From assembly GCF_003957515.1 (NCBI RefSeq), contig NZ_RQXW01000001.1:434001-498000 (forward strand): 64,000 nt of DNA, written 5' to 3'. This stretch comes from Amphritea opalescens. GTDB taxonomy: Bacteria; Pseudomonadota; Gammaproteobacteria; Pseudomonadales; Balneatricaceae. Position 1 is the stretch's first letter, and each line of letters starts with the position of its first letter. A program made the position numbers and the translations under genes. Shown here piece after piece: positions 50,882 through 59,336 of this stretch. Under the pieces are notes generated by a model that was not told the DNA's origin, did no database searches, and worked only from the letters and a program-made list of their open reading frames with translations.

Positions 50882-50957
50882 TGGAGCGGAATATCGGGCT
50901 CGAACCGACGACCTGAACCTTGGCAAGGTTCCGCTCTACCAACTGAGCTAATTCCGC
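50882..50957 (-). tRNA. tRNA-Gly (GCC), copy 2
   Basis: Same 76-base gene as at 44261-44336 including encoded CCA, in the same orientation. It lies 112 bases after the pgsA stop, in the standard position. Flanking sequences of the two copies differ. Confidence 0.96.
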
Positions 50958-51069
50958 GTGCTTCCTAAGAAGTGGTGCGTATTATAGACAGCTCTCCTTC
51001 TATGTCAACAACTTTTCCGCTGTAAAAAAGTGTAACCAGATGAACAAGTTAGATCTGTATAACGATTGA

Positions 51070-51618
51070 TCAGATATCTTCTACCAGGTCTGGCCATGCT
51101 GCTTTAAGGTAGATATACATCGACCAGAGGGTTAGCACCGAAGCCAAATAGAGCGCTCCGATTCCCACCCATGCAAGCATCGTATAAGGCGCAAAGCCAA
51201 GCATAATCACGATCGACAGCATTTGCAGTGTTGTTTTCAGCTTGCCGACATAAGAGACGGCAATATTAGCTCGCTTACCTAATTCAGCCATCCACTCTCG
51301 TAAGGCTGAAATAACGATCTCCCGACTAATGATCACAATGGCCGGTACGGTAACCCAAAAAACAGAATAGGTATCAACGAGCAAGACCAGTGCCGTAGCC
51401 ACCATCAGCTTATCAGCGACTGGGTCTAAAAAAGCACCAAAGGGTGAGCTTTGATCAAGTTTACGGGCCAGATAACCATCGAACCAATCGGTTACCGCCG
51501 CGAACGCAAACACTAAGGCAGCCGCCATCGGCCCCCAAGCGTAAGGTAGGTAATAAACTAAAACAAATACAGGAATCAGAACAATGCGCAGCAATGTCAG
51601 GATATTGGGTATTTTCAT
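51070..51618 (-). CDS. pgsA: CDP-diacylglycerol--glycerol-3-phosphate phosphatidyltransferase
   Basis: It makes phosphatidylglycerophosphate, the committed step to phosphatidylglycerol and cardiolipin, in the inner membrane. The 182 residues have about four helices and the CDP-alcohol transferase motif DWFDGYLARKLDQSSPFGAF followed by LDPVADKL, with the D-x2-DG-x2-AR-x8-G-x3-D-x3-D spacing. It sits downstream of uvrC (51-base gap) as in most gammaproteobacteria. Confidence 0.96.
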   Translation of the reverse strand: MKIPNILTLLRIVLIPVFVLVYYLPYAWGPMAAALVFAFAAVTDWFDGYLARKLDQSSPFGAFLDPVADKLMVATALVLLVDTYSVFWVTVPAIVIISREIVISALREWMAELGKRANIAVSYVGKLKTTLQMLSIVIMLGFAPYTMLAWVGIGALYLASVLTLWSMYIYLKAAWPDLVEDI

Positions 51619-51669
51619 TGATGTTCAACTTTCCTGTTTAACGTGAGTAAGAGTGTAAAAGCGCGATCA

Positions 51670-53556
51670 TTAGGGATCATGGTGTAGCGAAGCATAGATA
51701 TCTTCTGCAATTTTGCGGCTTATAGTAGAGACTTTTCCAATTTCTTCAATACTTGCGGTCTCAATAGATTGGACACTACCAAAATGCTTCAGCAGTTCCC
51801 GTCGCCGCTTAGGGCCAACACCTGGAATCCCTTCAAGGGATGATTTACGCCGAGCTTTGCCCCGCCGTGCCCGGTGACCGGTAATCGCAAAGCGGTGCGA
51901 TTCATCTCGAATATACTGTATCAGATGCAGGGCCGGTGAGTCAGCCCGCAGGGCTATTTCGACACCAGAATCGCCCATAATCAAGGTTTCTAGCCCCGCC
52001 CTCCGGTCACTGCCCTTGGCAACCCCAACAATCAAGACCTCTTCGATCTGTAATTCAGCCAGCACTTCAACCGCCTGGGTTACCTGCCCTTTACCGCCAT
52101 CGATCCACAAAATATCGGGCAGCTTACCTTCACCCTTTTTCAATCGTGTATAGCGGCGCGTCAACGCCTGATGCATCGCCGCATAGTCATCGCCGCCGGT
52201 AATACCCTCGATATTAAAGTGACGATAGTCTGATTTTAACGGGCCGTTACGATCAAAAACAACACAGGACGCGACAGTGGCCTCACCAGAGCTATGACTG
52301 ATATCAAAACACTCCATACGCTGAGGAATCGCATCGAGCTGCAGTGCTTCCTGTAGTGCTAGATAGCGATTATAGATACTTTGTTTGCTAGCGAGGTGAC
52401 TCTGTAAATTTTGCTCAGCATTGGTTTGTGCTAGTTTTTGCCACGCCGCCTTATCGGAACGAACGCGATTCACCAGCGCCACCTTGCGGCCGCTGCGCTC
52501 GCCTAATGCATCTTCTAAGACTTCTCGGTCAGCCGGCTCTTCTAAGGTGACCAAGACCGGTGGAATCTCCCGCCCTCCCGCCAGATACCACTGAGCGATA
52601 AAGGCAGACAGCAACTCTGCGGTGGTCTCTTCGATACCAAACCGAGGATGATATACCTTGCTGCCGATAATACGTCCACCGCGAACAAATAGCATATGCA
52701 TACAGACCGATCCGGACTGCTGAGCACAACCGATCACGTCGGCATCACCGCTCTGCCCACTGACATGCTGCTGTTCTTGCACCTGCTGCAGACTAGAGAT
52801 CTGATCGCGATAGATGGCCGCCTCTTCAAAATTGAGCGTAGAGGAAGCGTCCTCCATTTGAGAGGCTAATTCATCCATAATGCGGCTGTTCTTGCCTTCC
52901 AAAAACATCATCGCATGTCGAATATCGGTCTGATAGGCTTCGGGGGTCGGTATGCCCACACAGGGCGCACTGCACCGCTTAATCTGATATTGCAGGCAAG
53001 GACGGGAGCGGTTTTTAAAAAAGCTCTCTTCGCACTGACGAATACGAAACACCCGTTGCATAATGGCTAAACTATCACGTACCGCACCGCTGCTGGGGAA
53101 GGGGCCAAAATAGCGGCCTTTTTGCCGTTTAGCACCCCGATGGAAACGCACGGCAGGGTATTCCTGCTCGGTGGAGACAAAGATATATGGGTAGGATTTA
53201 TCGTCACGTAATAAAATATTATAGGGTGGACGATTTGTTTTGATCAGGTTTTGTTCGAGCAGTAACGCTTCCGTTTCACTGTTGGTGACCGTGACCTGAA
53301 TATCCGCAATCCGGCTGACCAGTGCCTGAGTCTTAGTATTTAGGCCCGTTGGGCGAAAATAGCTACTGACGCGGTTTTTAAGGTTTTTGGCTTTACCAAC
53401 ATAGAGAATCTCGCCCGCGAGATTAAACATCTGATAGATGCCGGGTCGTCGCGTTAAGCGGGAGAGAAACCCCTTACTATCAAAAGCGTCATCGCAGTGC
53501 TGTTCCGGCGGCTTAGCTAGCGCCGTCAGGGAATCCTTGTCAGGGGTATCATTCAT
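51670..53556 (-). CDS. uvrC: Excinuclease ABC subunit C
   Basis: It makes both incisions in nucleotide-excision repair. The 628 residues begin with a GIY-YIG nuclease domain (RPGIYQMFNLAGEILYVGKA), followed by the Cys-rich region (RQCEESFFKNRSRPCLQYQI), a UvrB-binding UVR motif near 200-235, the RNase H-like nuclease (ECFDISHSSGEATVASCVVF, with LWIDGGKGQV) and a C-terminal double helix-hairpin-helix (GIPGVGPKRRRELLKHFG). gacA, often upstream of uvrC, is replaced here by a 104-residue protein gene. Confidence 0.96.
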   Translation of the reverse strand: MNDTPDKDSLTALAKPPEQHCDDAFDSKGFLSRLTRRPGIYQMFNLAGEILYVGKAKNLKNRVSSYFRPTGLNTKTQALVSRIADIQVTVTNSETEALLLEQNLIKTNRPPYNILLRDDKSYPYIFVSTEQEYPAVRFHRGAKRQKGRYFGPFPSSGAVRDSLAIMQRVFRIRQCEESFFKNRSRPCLQYQIKRCSAPCVGIPTPEAYQTDIRHAMMFLEGKNSRIMDELASQMEDASSTLNFEEAAIYRDQISSLQQVQEQQHVSGQSGDADVIGCAQQSGSVCMHMLFVRGGRIIGSKVYHPRFGIEETTAELLSAFIAQWYLAGGREIPPVLVTLEEPADREVLEDALGERSGRKVALVNRVRSDKAAWQKLAQTNAEQNLQSHLASKQSIYNRYLALQEALQLDAIPQRMECFDISHSSGEATVASCVVFDRNGPLKSDYRHFNIEGITGGDDYAAMHQALTRRYTRLKKGEGKLPDILWIDGGKGQVTQAVEVLAELQIEEVLIVGVAKGSDRRAGLETLIMGDSGVEIALRADSPALHLIQYIRDESHRFAITGHRARRGKARRKSSLEGIPGVGPKRRRELLKHFGSVQSIETASIEEIGKVSTISRKIAEDIYASLHHDP

Positions 53557-53581
53557 GCGGCTATTCTAACTGTGCGCCCTT

Positions 53582-53896
53582 CTACTCCTCAAGAAGATTC
53601 AATAACTTATTAGCATCCATATGATAATGAGTGGCTTCCCGATGGATTTCTTCCAGTTGTTGACGGGTTGCGTCTGAGATACCAGCTCCGCGAGATAAGC
53701 TAACTTCCAGATAAACACTGATCTCCGCATAGTAATAAAGCCGCGCATTGAAGCTTTGGGCGCGCTTCAGCTTAGAGAGTGAGATCATAGCGCCATTGAG
53801 CATAATGGTGTTGATATCAGAGTCACTCATCAAAGGATGACGATCCTTCTCTGTTGCTGGAGTATTCAAATTAACCGCGCGTTTGTTTGCTGCCAT
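53582..53896 (-). CDS. Hypothetical protein (104 aa) upstream of uvrC
   Basis: A mostly helical soluble protein with SDINTIMLNGAMISLSKLKR, RLYYYAEISVYLEVSLSRGA and QLEEIHREATHYHMDANKLL. No family recognised. It is 25 bases before uvrC on the same strand, so probably cotranscribed. It occupies the position where gacA/uvrY usually stands. Confidence 0.6.
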   Translation of the reverse strand: MAANKRAVNLNTPATEKDRHPLMSDSDINTIMLNGAMISLSKLKRAQSFNARLYYYAEISVYLEVSLSRGAGISDATRQQLEEIHREATHYHMDANKLLNLLEE

Positions 53897-53979
53897 GAGA
53901 CATCCTGAAAAAAGTGGAGTAGAGTTAATAATATCTTATTACTTTATGAGCTTTTCACATTAATGTGAATATTTGAGCT

Positions 53980-54930
53980 ATGAGCCTATCTTTAAGTTGC
54001 CATCCTGATCCTATTTCTGGATCGGAACCCCTGCCGTCACCTACCGCCTATCAGCATGAGATCATCCGCGATCTTCACTGGTTAATCTACAGCCCCTCGT
54101 TAATGAAGCTTCCCGATGATCAATCTTCTGATTGGTTATTTGATCAGACCGCCATCGCTGAGCGGCTGAGCAAACTCGACGAAAACCCTTTGCCTCTGAT
54201 TAACGCACTCCGCCAACAAGCCAAGTTTCGACTCGGTTATTACTTTGAAGATCTGATTAGAATCTATATTCAAACATTTATCCAACCTACTGATCTTCAA
54301 TGTAATATTCAAGTCTCTAGAGACAAAGCAACAGTGGGTGAATATGATTTTTTAATGGCGCTGCAAGAGGACATTAATATCCATCTTGAGGCCGCGGTTA
54401 AGTTTTACCTCTGCACCGCTGAAGACCCAGACAACTGTGTTTTAGAGGATTTTATTGGGCCTAACCGATCGGACCGGCTCGACAAAAAATGGCAACGACT
54501 CAATGACCATCAGATGCGCCTGTCGCACACCGATGCCGGAAAAGACAGAGCCACCTCCCTAGGATTGCTGCCCGAAAAACATTCGCTACTGTTACGCGGC
54601 TATCTGTTTTACCCTTATGCTCACTGGTTAGATTATCAATCCCCTGCCCCAATTAGCCCCGATCATCTGAAGGGATGGTGGCTCAGAGCCGCTGATGTTG
54701 AGTCTTTAGGGGCCCAATATCAGTATGTCATGTTAATGAAGCCTCGCTGGCTAGCATTAGCAGTATGCGGCTTTCAGGAAACACTATCTTGTTCTGAACT
54801 CATTGAACGAACCAATGATACGACTACCCCAAAATTGATTGCTCGGCTAAAGTTTGACCCGAGCGATGAGCAGTGGCACGAATTAGATAGAGGCTTTATC
54901 GTACCGGATGGCTGGAATCTTAAACGCTAA
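53980..54930 (+). CDS. DUF1853 family protein
   Basis: The 316 residues show the family pattern: RFRLGYYFEDLIRIYI-like RLGYYFEDLIR, GEYDFLMALQEDINIHLEAA, VKFYLCTA, FIGPNRSDRLDKKWQRLNDHQMRLS and LLRGYLFYP. The D-x-x-x-H-x-E and V-K-F layout suggests a PD-(D/E)XK-like nuclease-fold core (Glu near GEYDF, Glu-x-Lys at LEAAVKF), but activity is unproven. It is divergent from the 104-residue gene and ends at a bidirectional terminator. Confidence 0.8.
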   Translation: MSLSLSCHPDPISGSEPLPSPTAYQHEIIRDLHWLIYSPSLMKLPDDQSSDWLFDQTAIAERLSKLDENPLPLINALRQQAKFRLGYYFEDLIRIYIQTFIQPTDLQCNIQVSRDKATVGEYDFLMALQEDINIHLEAAVKFYLCTAEDPDNCVLEDFIGPNRSDRLDKKWQRLNDHQMRLSHTDAGKDRATSLGLLPEKHSLLLRGYLFYPYAHWLDYQSPAPISPDHLKGWWLRAADVESLGAQYQYVMLMKPRWLALAVCGFQETLSCSELIERTNDTTTPKLIARLKFDPSDEQWHELDRGFIVPDGWNLKR

Positions 54931-54990
54931 CGACCGGTCAGCCGATCCTAAACATCAAGTGCGACCACTTAGCGACTTAATCTAGGCCAT

Positions 54991-55017
54991 AAAAAAGCAG
55001 CCATTGGCTGCTTTTTT
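54991..55017. terminator. Bidirectional intrinsic terminator
   Basis: AAAAAAGCAGCC, ATT, GGCTGCTTTTTT: a perfect 12-pair hairpin with A and T runs on either side, between two convergent genes. Confidence 0.92.
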
Positions 55018-55032
55018 GTAAAACGCATTTAG

Positions 55033-55176
55033 TTACTTAGCGCGTTCGGTTGCTTTAGCAGCATCCTTAGCGATGCACTTACGCAGGTAGTAAATCCCTA
55101 CGAAAGAACCAACAACCATCGCGGCAACGATTGCCATGCTAGGTATGAAAGAGATCATGCTGTATTTATCGGCCAT
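55033..55176 (-). CDS. Small single-pass membrane protein (47 aa)
   Basis: ATG 55176 opens a 47-residue frame ending TAA at 55033. The product MADKYSMISFIPSMAIVAAM continues into VVGSFVGIYYLRKCIAKDAA and ends KATERAK. A single membrane helix (about 7-30) is followed by a basic-acidic tail. GAGGA precedes the ATG by seven bases. The gene fills the space to the bidirectional terminator. Unknown function; small helix-plus-tail proteins of this kind often accompany respiratory or transport complexes. Confidence 0.7.
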   Translation of the reverse strand: MADKYSMISFIPSMAIVAAMVVGSFVGIYYLRKCIAKDAAKATERAK

Positions 55177-55384
55177 AGAACTGTCCTCATGTGTTACCGT
55201 CATTATTAAAGACGGATAATGTATGTGGTTATATATTTTTTAGTTATTAGGCGCGATTATAGAGCATCTTTTCTCAGGCACAATAGCCTAAAGATCTATT
55301 CACCGAGATGCCCAGGCTCTCAAATGGGCCAAGCAGGAGCTGGCCCTGCTCAGCACTCAAGCCTAAGCGGTTAACTCGCTTAGC

Positions 55385-56248
55385 TTACTGTTCTAAGCGC
55401 TTAACTAAGCTAGAGGTATCCCAGCGCTGACCACCCAGTTTTTGAACTTCTGCGTAGAACTGGTCAACCAGCGCAGTGACAGGTAATTGAGCACCATTGC
55501 TACGGGCTTCATCGAGGGTGATCTTGAGGTCTTTACGCATCCAATCGACGGCAAAACCAAAATCAAACTGATCATCGATCATGGTTTGGTGGCGATTAGT
55601 CATCTGCCAAGAACCGGCAGCACCGTGCTGGATCACATCAAACACCGCTGAGGCATCAAGCCCTGCTTGTTTGGCAAAATGAACCCCTTCGGCTAATCCT
55701 TGCACTAATCCGGCAATACAGATCTGATTGACCATTTTAGCTAGTTGACCACAACCGGCCTGCCCTAATAGTTTGGCTGATTTAGCATAGCAGTCGATCA
55801 CCGGCATCACCTTTTCAAATACAGCTGGCTCGCCTCCGATCATGATGCTTAACACACCGTTTTCAGCGCCTGCCTGACCACCGGAAACGGGGGCATCAAG
55901 AAAAGTTAACCCCTGTTCGGCAGCGATGATCGCCAACTCCCGAGCAATCTCAGCCGAGGCGGTTGTATGATCAACTAAAGTTGCCCCCTGGGCCATGCTG
56001 CTAAACACACCTTGTGAGCCGGTAACGACCTGACGCAAGTCATCATCATTACCCACACAGGTAAACACAATCTCAGCATCCCGAGCCGCTTCGGCGGGGG
56101 TGACGGCGCTTTTACCTGAGTATTCTTGGCACCATTGATCGGCTTTGCTTGCCGTGCGGTTATAAACAGTGACCTCATGTCCAGCTTTTGCCAGATGACC
56201 CGCCATTGGATAGCCCATCACTCCCAGACCGATAAATGCAACTTTCAT
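55385..56248 (-). CDS. Beta-hydroxyacid dehydrogenase (GarR/3-HIBADH family), paralogue 1
   Basis: An NAD(P)-dependent dehydrogenase of 287 residues. The Rossmann motif is FIGLGVMGYPMAGHLAKAG; the substrate motif FLDAPVSGGQAGAENGVLSI and the catalytic Lys in QLAKMVNQICIAG are present. HIBADH, tartronate semialdehyde reductase and succinate semialdehyde reductase share this pattern, so the substrate is open. The second paralogue at 62556 fits GlxR better. It faces the TlpA-like gene divergently. Confidence 0.86.
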   Translation of the reverse strand: MKVAFIGLGVMGYPMAGHLAKAGHEVTVYNRTASKADQWCQEYSGKSAVTPAEAARDAEIVFTCVGNDDDLRQVVTGSQGVFSSMAQGATLVDHTTASAEIARELAIIAAEQGLTFLDAPVSGGQAGAENGVLSIMIGGEPAVFEKVMPVIDCYAKSAKLLGQAGCGQLAKMVNQICIAGLVQGLAEGVHFAKQAGLDASAVFDVIQHGAAGSWQMTNRHQTMIDDQFDFGFAVDWMRKDLKITLDEARSNGAQLPVTALVDQFYAEVQKLGGQRWDTSSLVKRLEQ

Positions 56249-56347
56249 ACGCTTCTCACTCCACCCTAAGGCTGACTATTGTTATGATCAGACTATTCTA
56301 TGCTAATTGATATATATTCAAACACCTTTAATTGTTCGAGCCTAATT

Positions 56348-56893
56348 ATGCCATCAATCATCCCTCCCTTCGCTAACCGCACACCGATAGCAAAGCGATA
56401 CTGTTATACCGCCTTGCTGATCATCATGTTATGTGGATCTGTGCTTAGCCCTCGGGTCTCTGCCGTAGAGAGCTTCTATGACGATCTTGAGATCAGCCAG
56501 ATTGACGGCTCACCTGCCGACCTCAATCAGTACCAAGGCCGCTTGGTATTGGTTAACTTCTGGGCCACCTGGTGCCCACCCTGCATTGAAGAGATGCCCT
56601 CGTTACAGAGACTGCAGCAGCAGTTTGACCCCGAAAAGTTTCAAGTTATTGCGGTTAATCTTGGTCAGAGCGGCACAACGGTAGCGCAGTTTTTCTCTCA
56701 GCAAACATTTGATTTTGATTTGCCCGTCTATTTAGACAGCAAAGGGAAAGCGTTTGGGCAACTGAAAATAGCCGGTATGCCTTCTAGTTTTCTCATCAGT
56801 GCCGATGGCGTACTGATTGAAAAAATAGTCGGGGCTCGGGAATGGGATCATCCCGCCAATATCAAAGCGGTACATGAGATGATTCAAGAGTAA
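56348..56893 (+). CDS. TlpA/ResA-like thioredoxin, exported
   Basis: A periplasmic thiol-disulfide protein: an N-terminal signal anchor (RYCYTALLIIMLCGSVLSPR) precedes a thioredoxin fold with WATWCPPCIEEMPSLQ, the C-P-P-C active site typical of ResA/TlpA reductants, and cis-Pro in AGMPSSFLIS. ATG 56348 is chosen; an ATG 48 bases upstream would add residues not typical of a signal. Likely a role in cytochrome c or oxidase assembly, by analogy. Confidence 0.83.
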   Translation: MPSIIPPFANRTPIAKRYCYTALLIIMLCGSVLSPRVSAVESFYDDLEISQIDGSPADLNQYQGRLVLVNFWATWCPPCIEEMPSLQRLQQQFDPEKFQVIAVNLGQSGTTVAQFFSQQTFDFDLPVYLDSKGKAFGQLKIAGMPSSFLISADGVLIEKIVGAREWDHPANIKAVHEMIQE

Positions 56894-56983
56894 TAAATGC
56901 GCCGATCAGGTTAGATCTCGCTTTACGCATGACTGCATTAAAGGCTGAACAATCGTTAACGGGGATGAGTGGTGTTCAGAAAG

Positions 56984-57043
56984 CAAATAACGTCGACTTG
57001 TCGGCTTAATATATGACGGCAAAAATAGCGTCGACGTTATTTG
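56984..57043. repeat. Perfect 14-bp inverted repeat between convergent genes
   Basis: CAAATAACGTCGAC at 56984-56997 and GTCGACGTTATTTG at 57030-57043 are exact inverted copies, separated by 32 bases. They lie between the TlpA-like gene and the convergent aminotransferase gene. It could be a long-stem terminator or the ends of a tiny mobile element. Confidence 0.75.
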
Positions 57044-57098
57044 ATGAATGTTAAGGCTTTTATAACAAATCCTGTAATGACAGATATTTAAGAATGCC

Positions 57099-58280
57099 CT
57101 ACTTTGCGCTGTACACCGCTTCAGCGGCGGGGATCGCTTTGCCAAGGTTGATGTTGGCGCCCATCGCGGACAGTGTGTTTTCCAACGCATTCAGACAGAG
57201 CAGAACATTCTTTTTGTTACAAGCGGTGCCCATCAGGCCGATACGCCATACCTTCCCAGCCAGAGCACCAAGGCCCGCACCGATTTCAAGACTATAATCG
57301 TCAAGCAGACGGTTGCGTACCTGCGCTTCATCAATACCTTCCGGTACAAAGACGGAATTAAGCTGTGGCAGGCGATAAGGCTCTTCAACCAAAAAGCCGA
57401 TGCCCATCGCTTCTAGACCATCTCGCAAGGCGTTGTGGTGATGGCGATGACGTGCCCAAGCGTTTTCCAAACCCTCCTCTTCTAACATTACCAAGGATTC
57501 ATGGAACGCATAGAGAGAGTTAACTGGCGCGGTATGGTGGTAAGCCCGCTTAGCACCACCGCCCCAATAACCCATGACCAATTTTTGATCGAGGAACCAG
57601 CTAGGCGTTTTGCTTTTACGTTGTTCAATCACTTCAATCGCACGGGTATTAAAGCTGACCGGTGAAATACCCGGTGGGCAAGAAAGACATTTTTGCGTAC
57701 CGGAATACACCGCATCGATTCCCCAGCCATCCACATCTATTTCACTACCACCGAGGGAAGTCACCGCATCAACAATGGTCAATGCGTTATGTTGACGGGC
57801 AATCTGACACAGTGTTTTGGCATCGGACAGAACACCGGTTGAGGTTTCTGCATGCACAAAGGCTAGCACTTTAACGTCGCTATGGGCGGCAAACGCAGCT
57901 TCCACTTTTGCGGGATCAACGGGTTTGCCCCACTCGTCTTCTACCATAATCGCGGTGGCGCCAAAGCGTTCGACATTCTCTTTCATCCGCCCGCCAAAGA
58001 CACCGTTTTGACAAACTATGACCTTATCACCCGGCTCGACCAGATTCACAAAACAGGCTTCCATACCAGCAGACCCTGGTGCCGAAATAGGCATAGTTAG
58101 CGGGCTTTCTGTTTTGAACGCGTACTGCAACATCTGTTTCACTTCATCCATCATGCGGATGAATTCAGGGTCAAGGTGACCAATGGTCGGTCGTGCCAAG
58201 GCAGCCAATACTCGAGGGTCTACATCAGAAGGACCGGGGCCCATGAGAGTACGCTGCGGAGGATAGAAAGATTTAGTCAT
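57099..58280 (-). CDS. Class V aminotransferase, alanine/serine--glyoxylate type
   Basis: A PLP enzyme of 393 residues. The PLP lysine is in SGTQKCLSCPPG, the pyridine-contact Asp in TIVDAVTSLGG, and LMGPGPSDVDPRVLAALARP is the typical N-terminus. This set matches alanine--glyoxylate and serine--pyruvate aminotransferases. With the hydroxypyruvate isomerase and tartronate semialdehyde reductase genes at 62-64 kb it fits glyoxylate, serine and glycine interconversion. 2-aminoethylphosphonate or purine-catabolic ureidoglycine substrates are alternatives. Confidence 0.88.
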   Translation of the reverse strand: MTKSFYPPQRTLMGPGPSDVDPRVLAALARPTIGHLDPEFIRMMDEVKQMLQYAFKTESPLTMPISAPGSAGMEACFVNLVEPGDKVIVCQNGVFGGRMKENVERFGATAIMVEDEWGKPVDPAKVEAAFAAHSDVKVLAFVHAETSTGVLSDAKTLCQIARQHNALTIVDAVTSLGGSEIDVDGWGIDAVYSGTQKCLSCPPGISPVSFNTRAIEVIEQRKSKTPSWFLDQKLVMGYWGGGAKRAYHHTAPVNSLYAFHESLVMLEEEGLENAWARHRHHHNALRDGLEAMGIGFLVEEPYRLPQLNSVFVPEGIDEAQVRNRLLDDYSLEIGAGLGALAGKVWRIGLMGTACNKKNVLLCLNALENTLSAMGANINLGKAIPAAEAVYSAK

Positions 58281-58345
58281 AGCATCTGGCTCTTTATGAT
58301 TATTGTTTAACGTATACCGATATCTTCAGCATCGAACAATGTCTA

Positions 58346-59104
58346 TCAGGGGGTTTCTTTAGCAATATTATCGACAATGGCTATCACCATTTCAGCCGAG
58401 TGCTTGGCCGCCACTAACAAAAACTGATCAAAGGATACGTTCGACTCTTTTCCGGCAATGTCCGATAAAGCGCGAATGACGATAAAGGGTATATCAAATT
58501 GGTAGCAGGTTTGTGCAATCGCGGCGGCTTCCATCTCTACCGCTTTCATCGTTGGGAAACGTGCGCGCGTCTGGGCGACGCGCTCAGGACAATTCATAAA
58601 AGAATCACCGGTGGCGATTAAACCTTTGACGGTATTGATGCCGACCATTTGGGAGATACAGCGCTGCGCAACATCGGCCAAGAAATTATCGGGCATAAAG
58701 CCCGCAGGCAAGCCCGGCACCTGGCCATGCTCATAACCAAAAATGGTGACATCAACATCGTGGTGGCGCACTTCATCACAGATGACCACATCGCCGACTT
58801 CCAACTCAGCAGCAAAACCGCCGGCGGAACCGGTATTGATAACACAGGTCGGTTTAAAGGTTTGCAGCATCAGCGTGGTCCCGATCGCGGCATTAACTTT
58901 GCCGATACCTGATTTAAGCAGCACAACGTCAACACCGTGCAGCGTTCCGGTATAGAGGTTATAACCAGCGATGGTATATTCCTCCCGCCCCTCCAGAGTT
59001 TGTTTCAGCAGTTCGACCTCTTCGTCCATGGCGCCGATAATACCGATTTTAAGCTTGTCAGACTGAGCGGTCAGGCGCTCAGCAAAGGAGGTGTTGTTGG
59101 TCAT
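58346..59104 (-). CDS. mtnN: 5'-methylthioadenosine/S-adenosylhomocysteine nucleosidase
   Basis: It cleaves MTA and SAH and so recycles SAM by-products. The 252 residues include KIGIIGAMDEEVELL with catalytic Glu, INTGSAGGFAAELEVGDVVI, VEMEAAAIAQTC for substrate ribose, and the catalytic Asp in IRALSDIAGKE. About 18 residues precede the usual start, so a later start is possible. It lies just upstream of the aminotransferase gene on the same strand (65-base gap). Confidence 0.94.
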   Translation of the reverse strand: MTNNTSFAERLTAQSDKLKIGIIGAMDEEVELLKQTLEGREEYTIAGYNLYTGTLHGVDVVLLKSGIGKVNAAIGTTLMLQTFKPTCVINTGSAGGFAAELEVGDVVICDEVRHHDVDVTIFGYEHGQVPGLPAGFMPDNFLADVAQRCISQMVGINTVKGLIATGDSFMNCPERVAQTRARFPTMKAVEMEAAAIAQTCYQFDIPFIVIRALSDIAGKESNVSFDQFLLVAAKHSAEMVIAIVDNIAKETP

Positions 59105-59336
59105 TCAGGTGATTCCATCACGAGTAGTAAAAAGAGTGTCTATTCAGTAAAGATAAGGATACGCAATTTGTGCCACCGAACAAATAGACAATCGTTAGAA
59201 AAAGTCATTAAACCATCTGTTTTATTCGACTATTTGAACGATTGCTTGAGAGATAAGGCCCTAAGTTTTTAATAAGGCCTTTTTTGCAGGCGAAACACGC
59301 GCCTAATGGACAACATTGGTCGTTGTATTTATGGCG

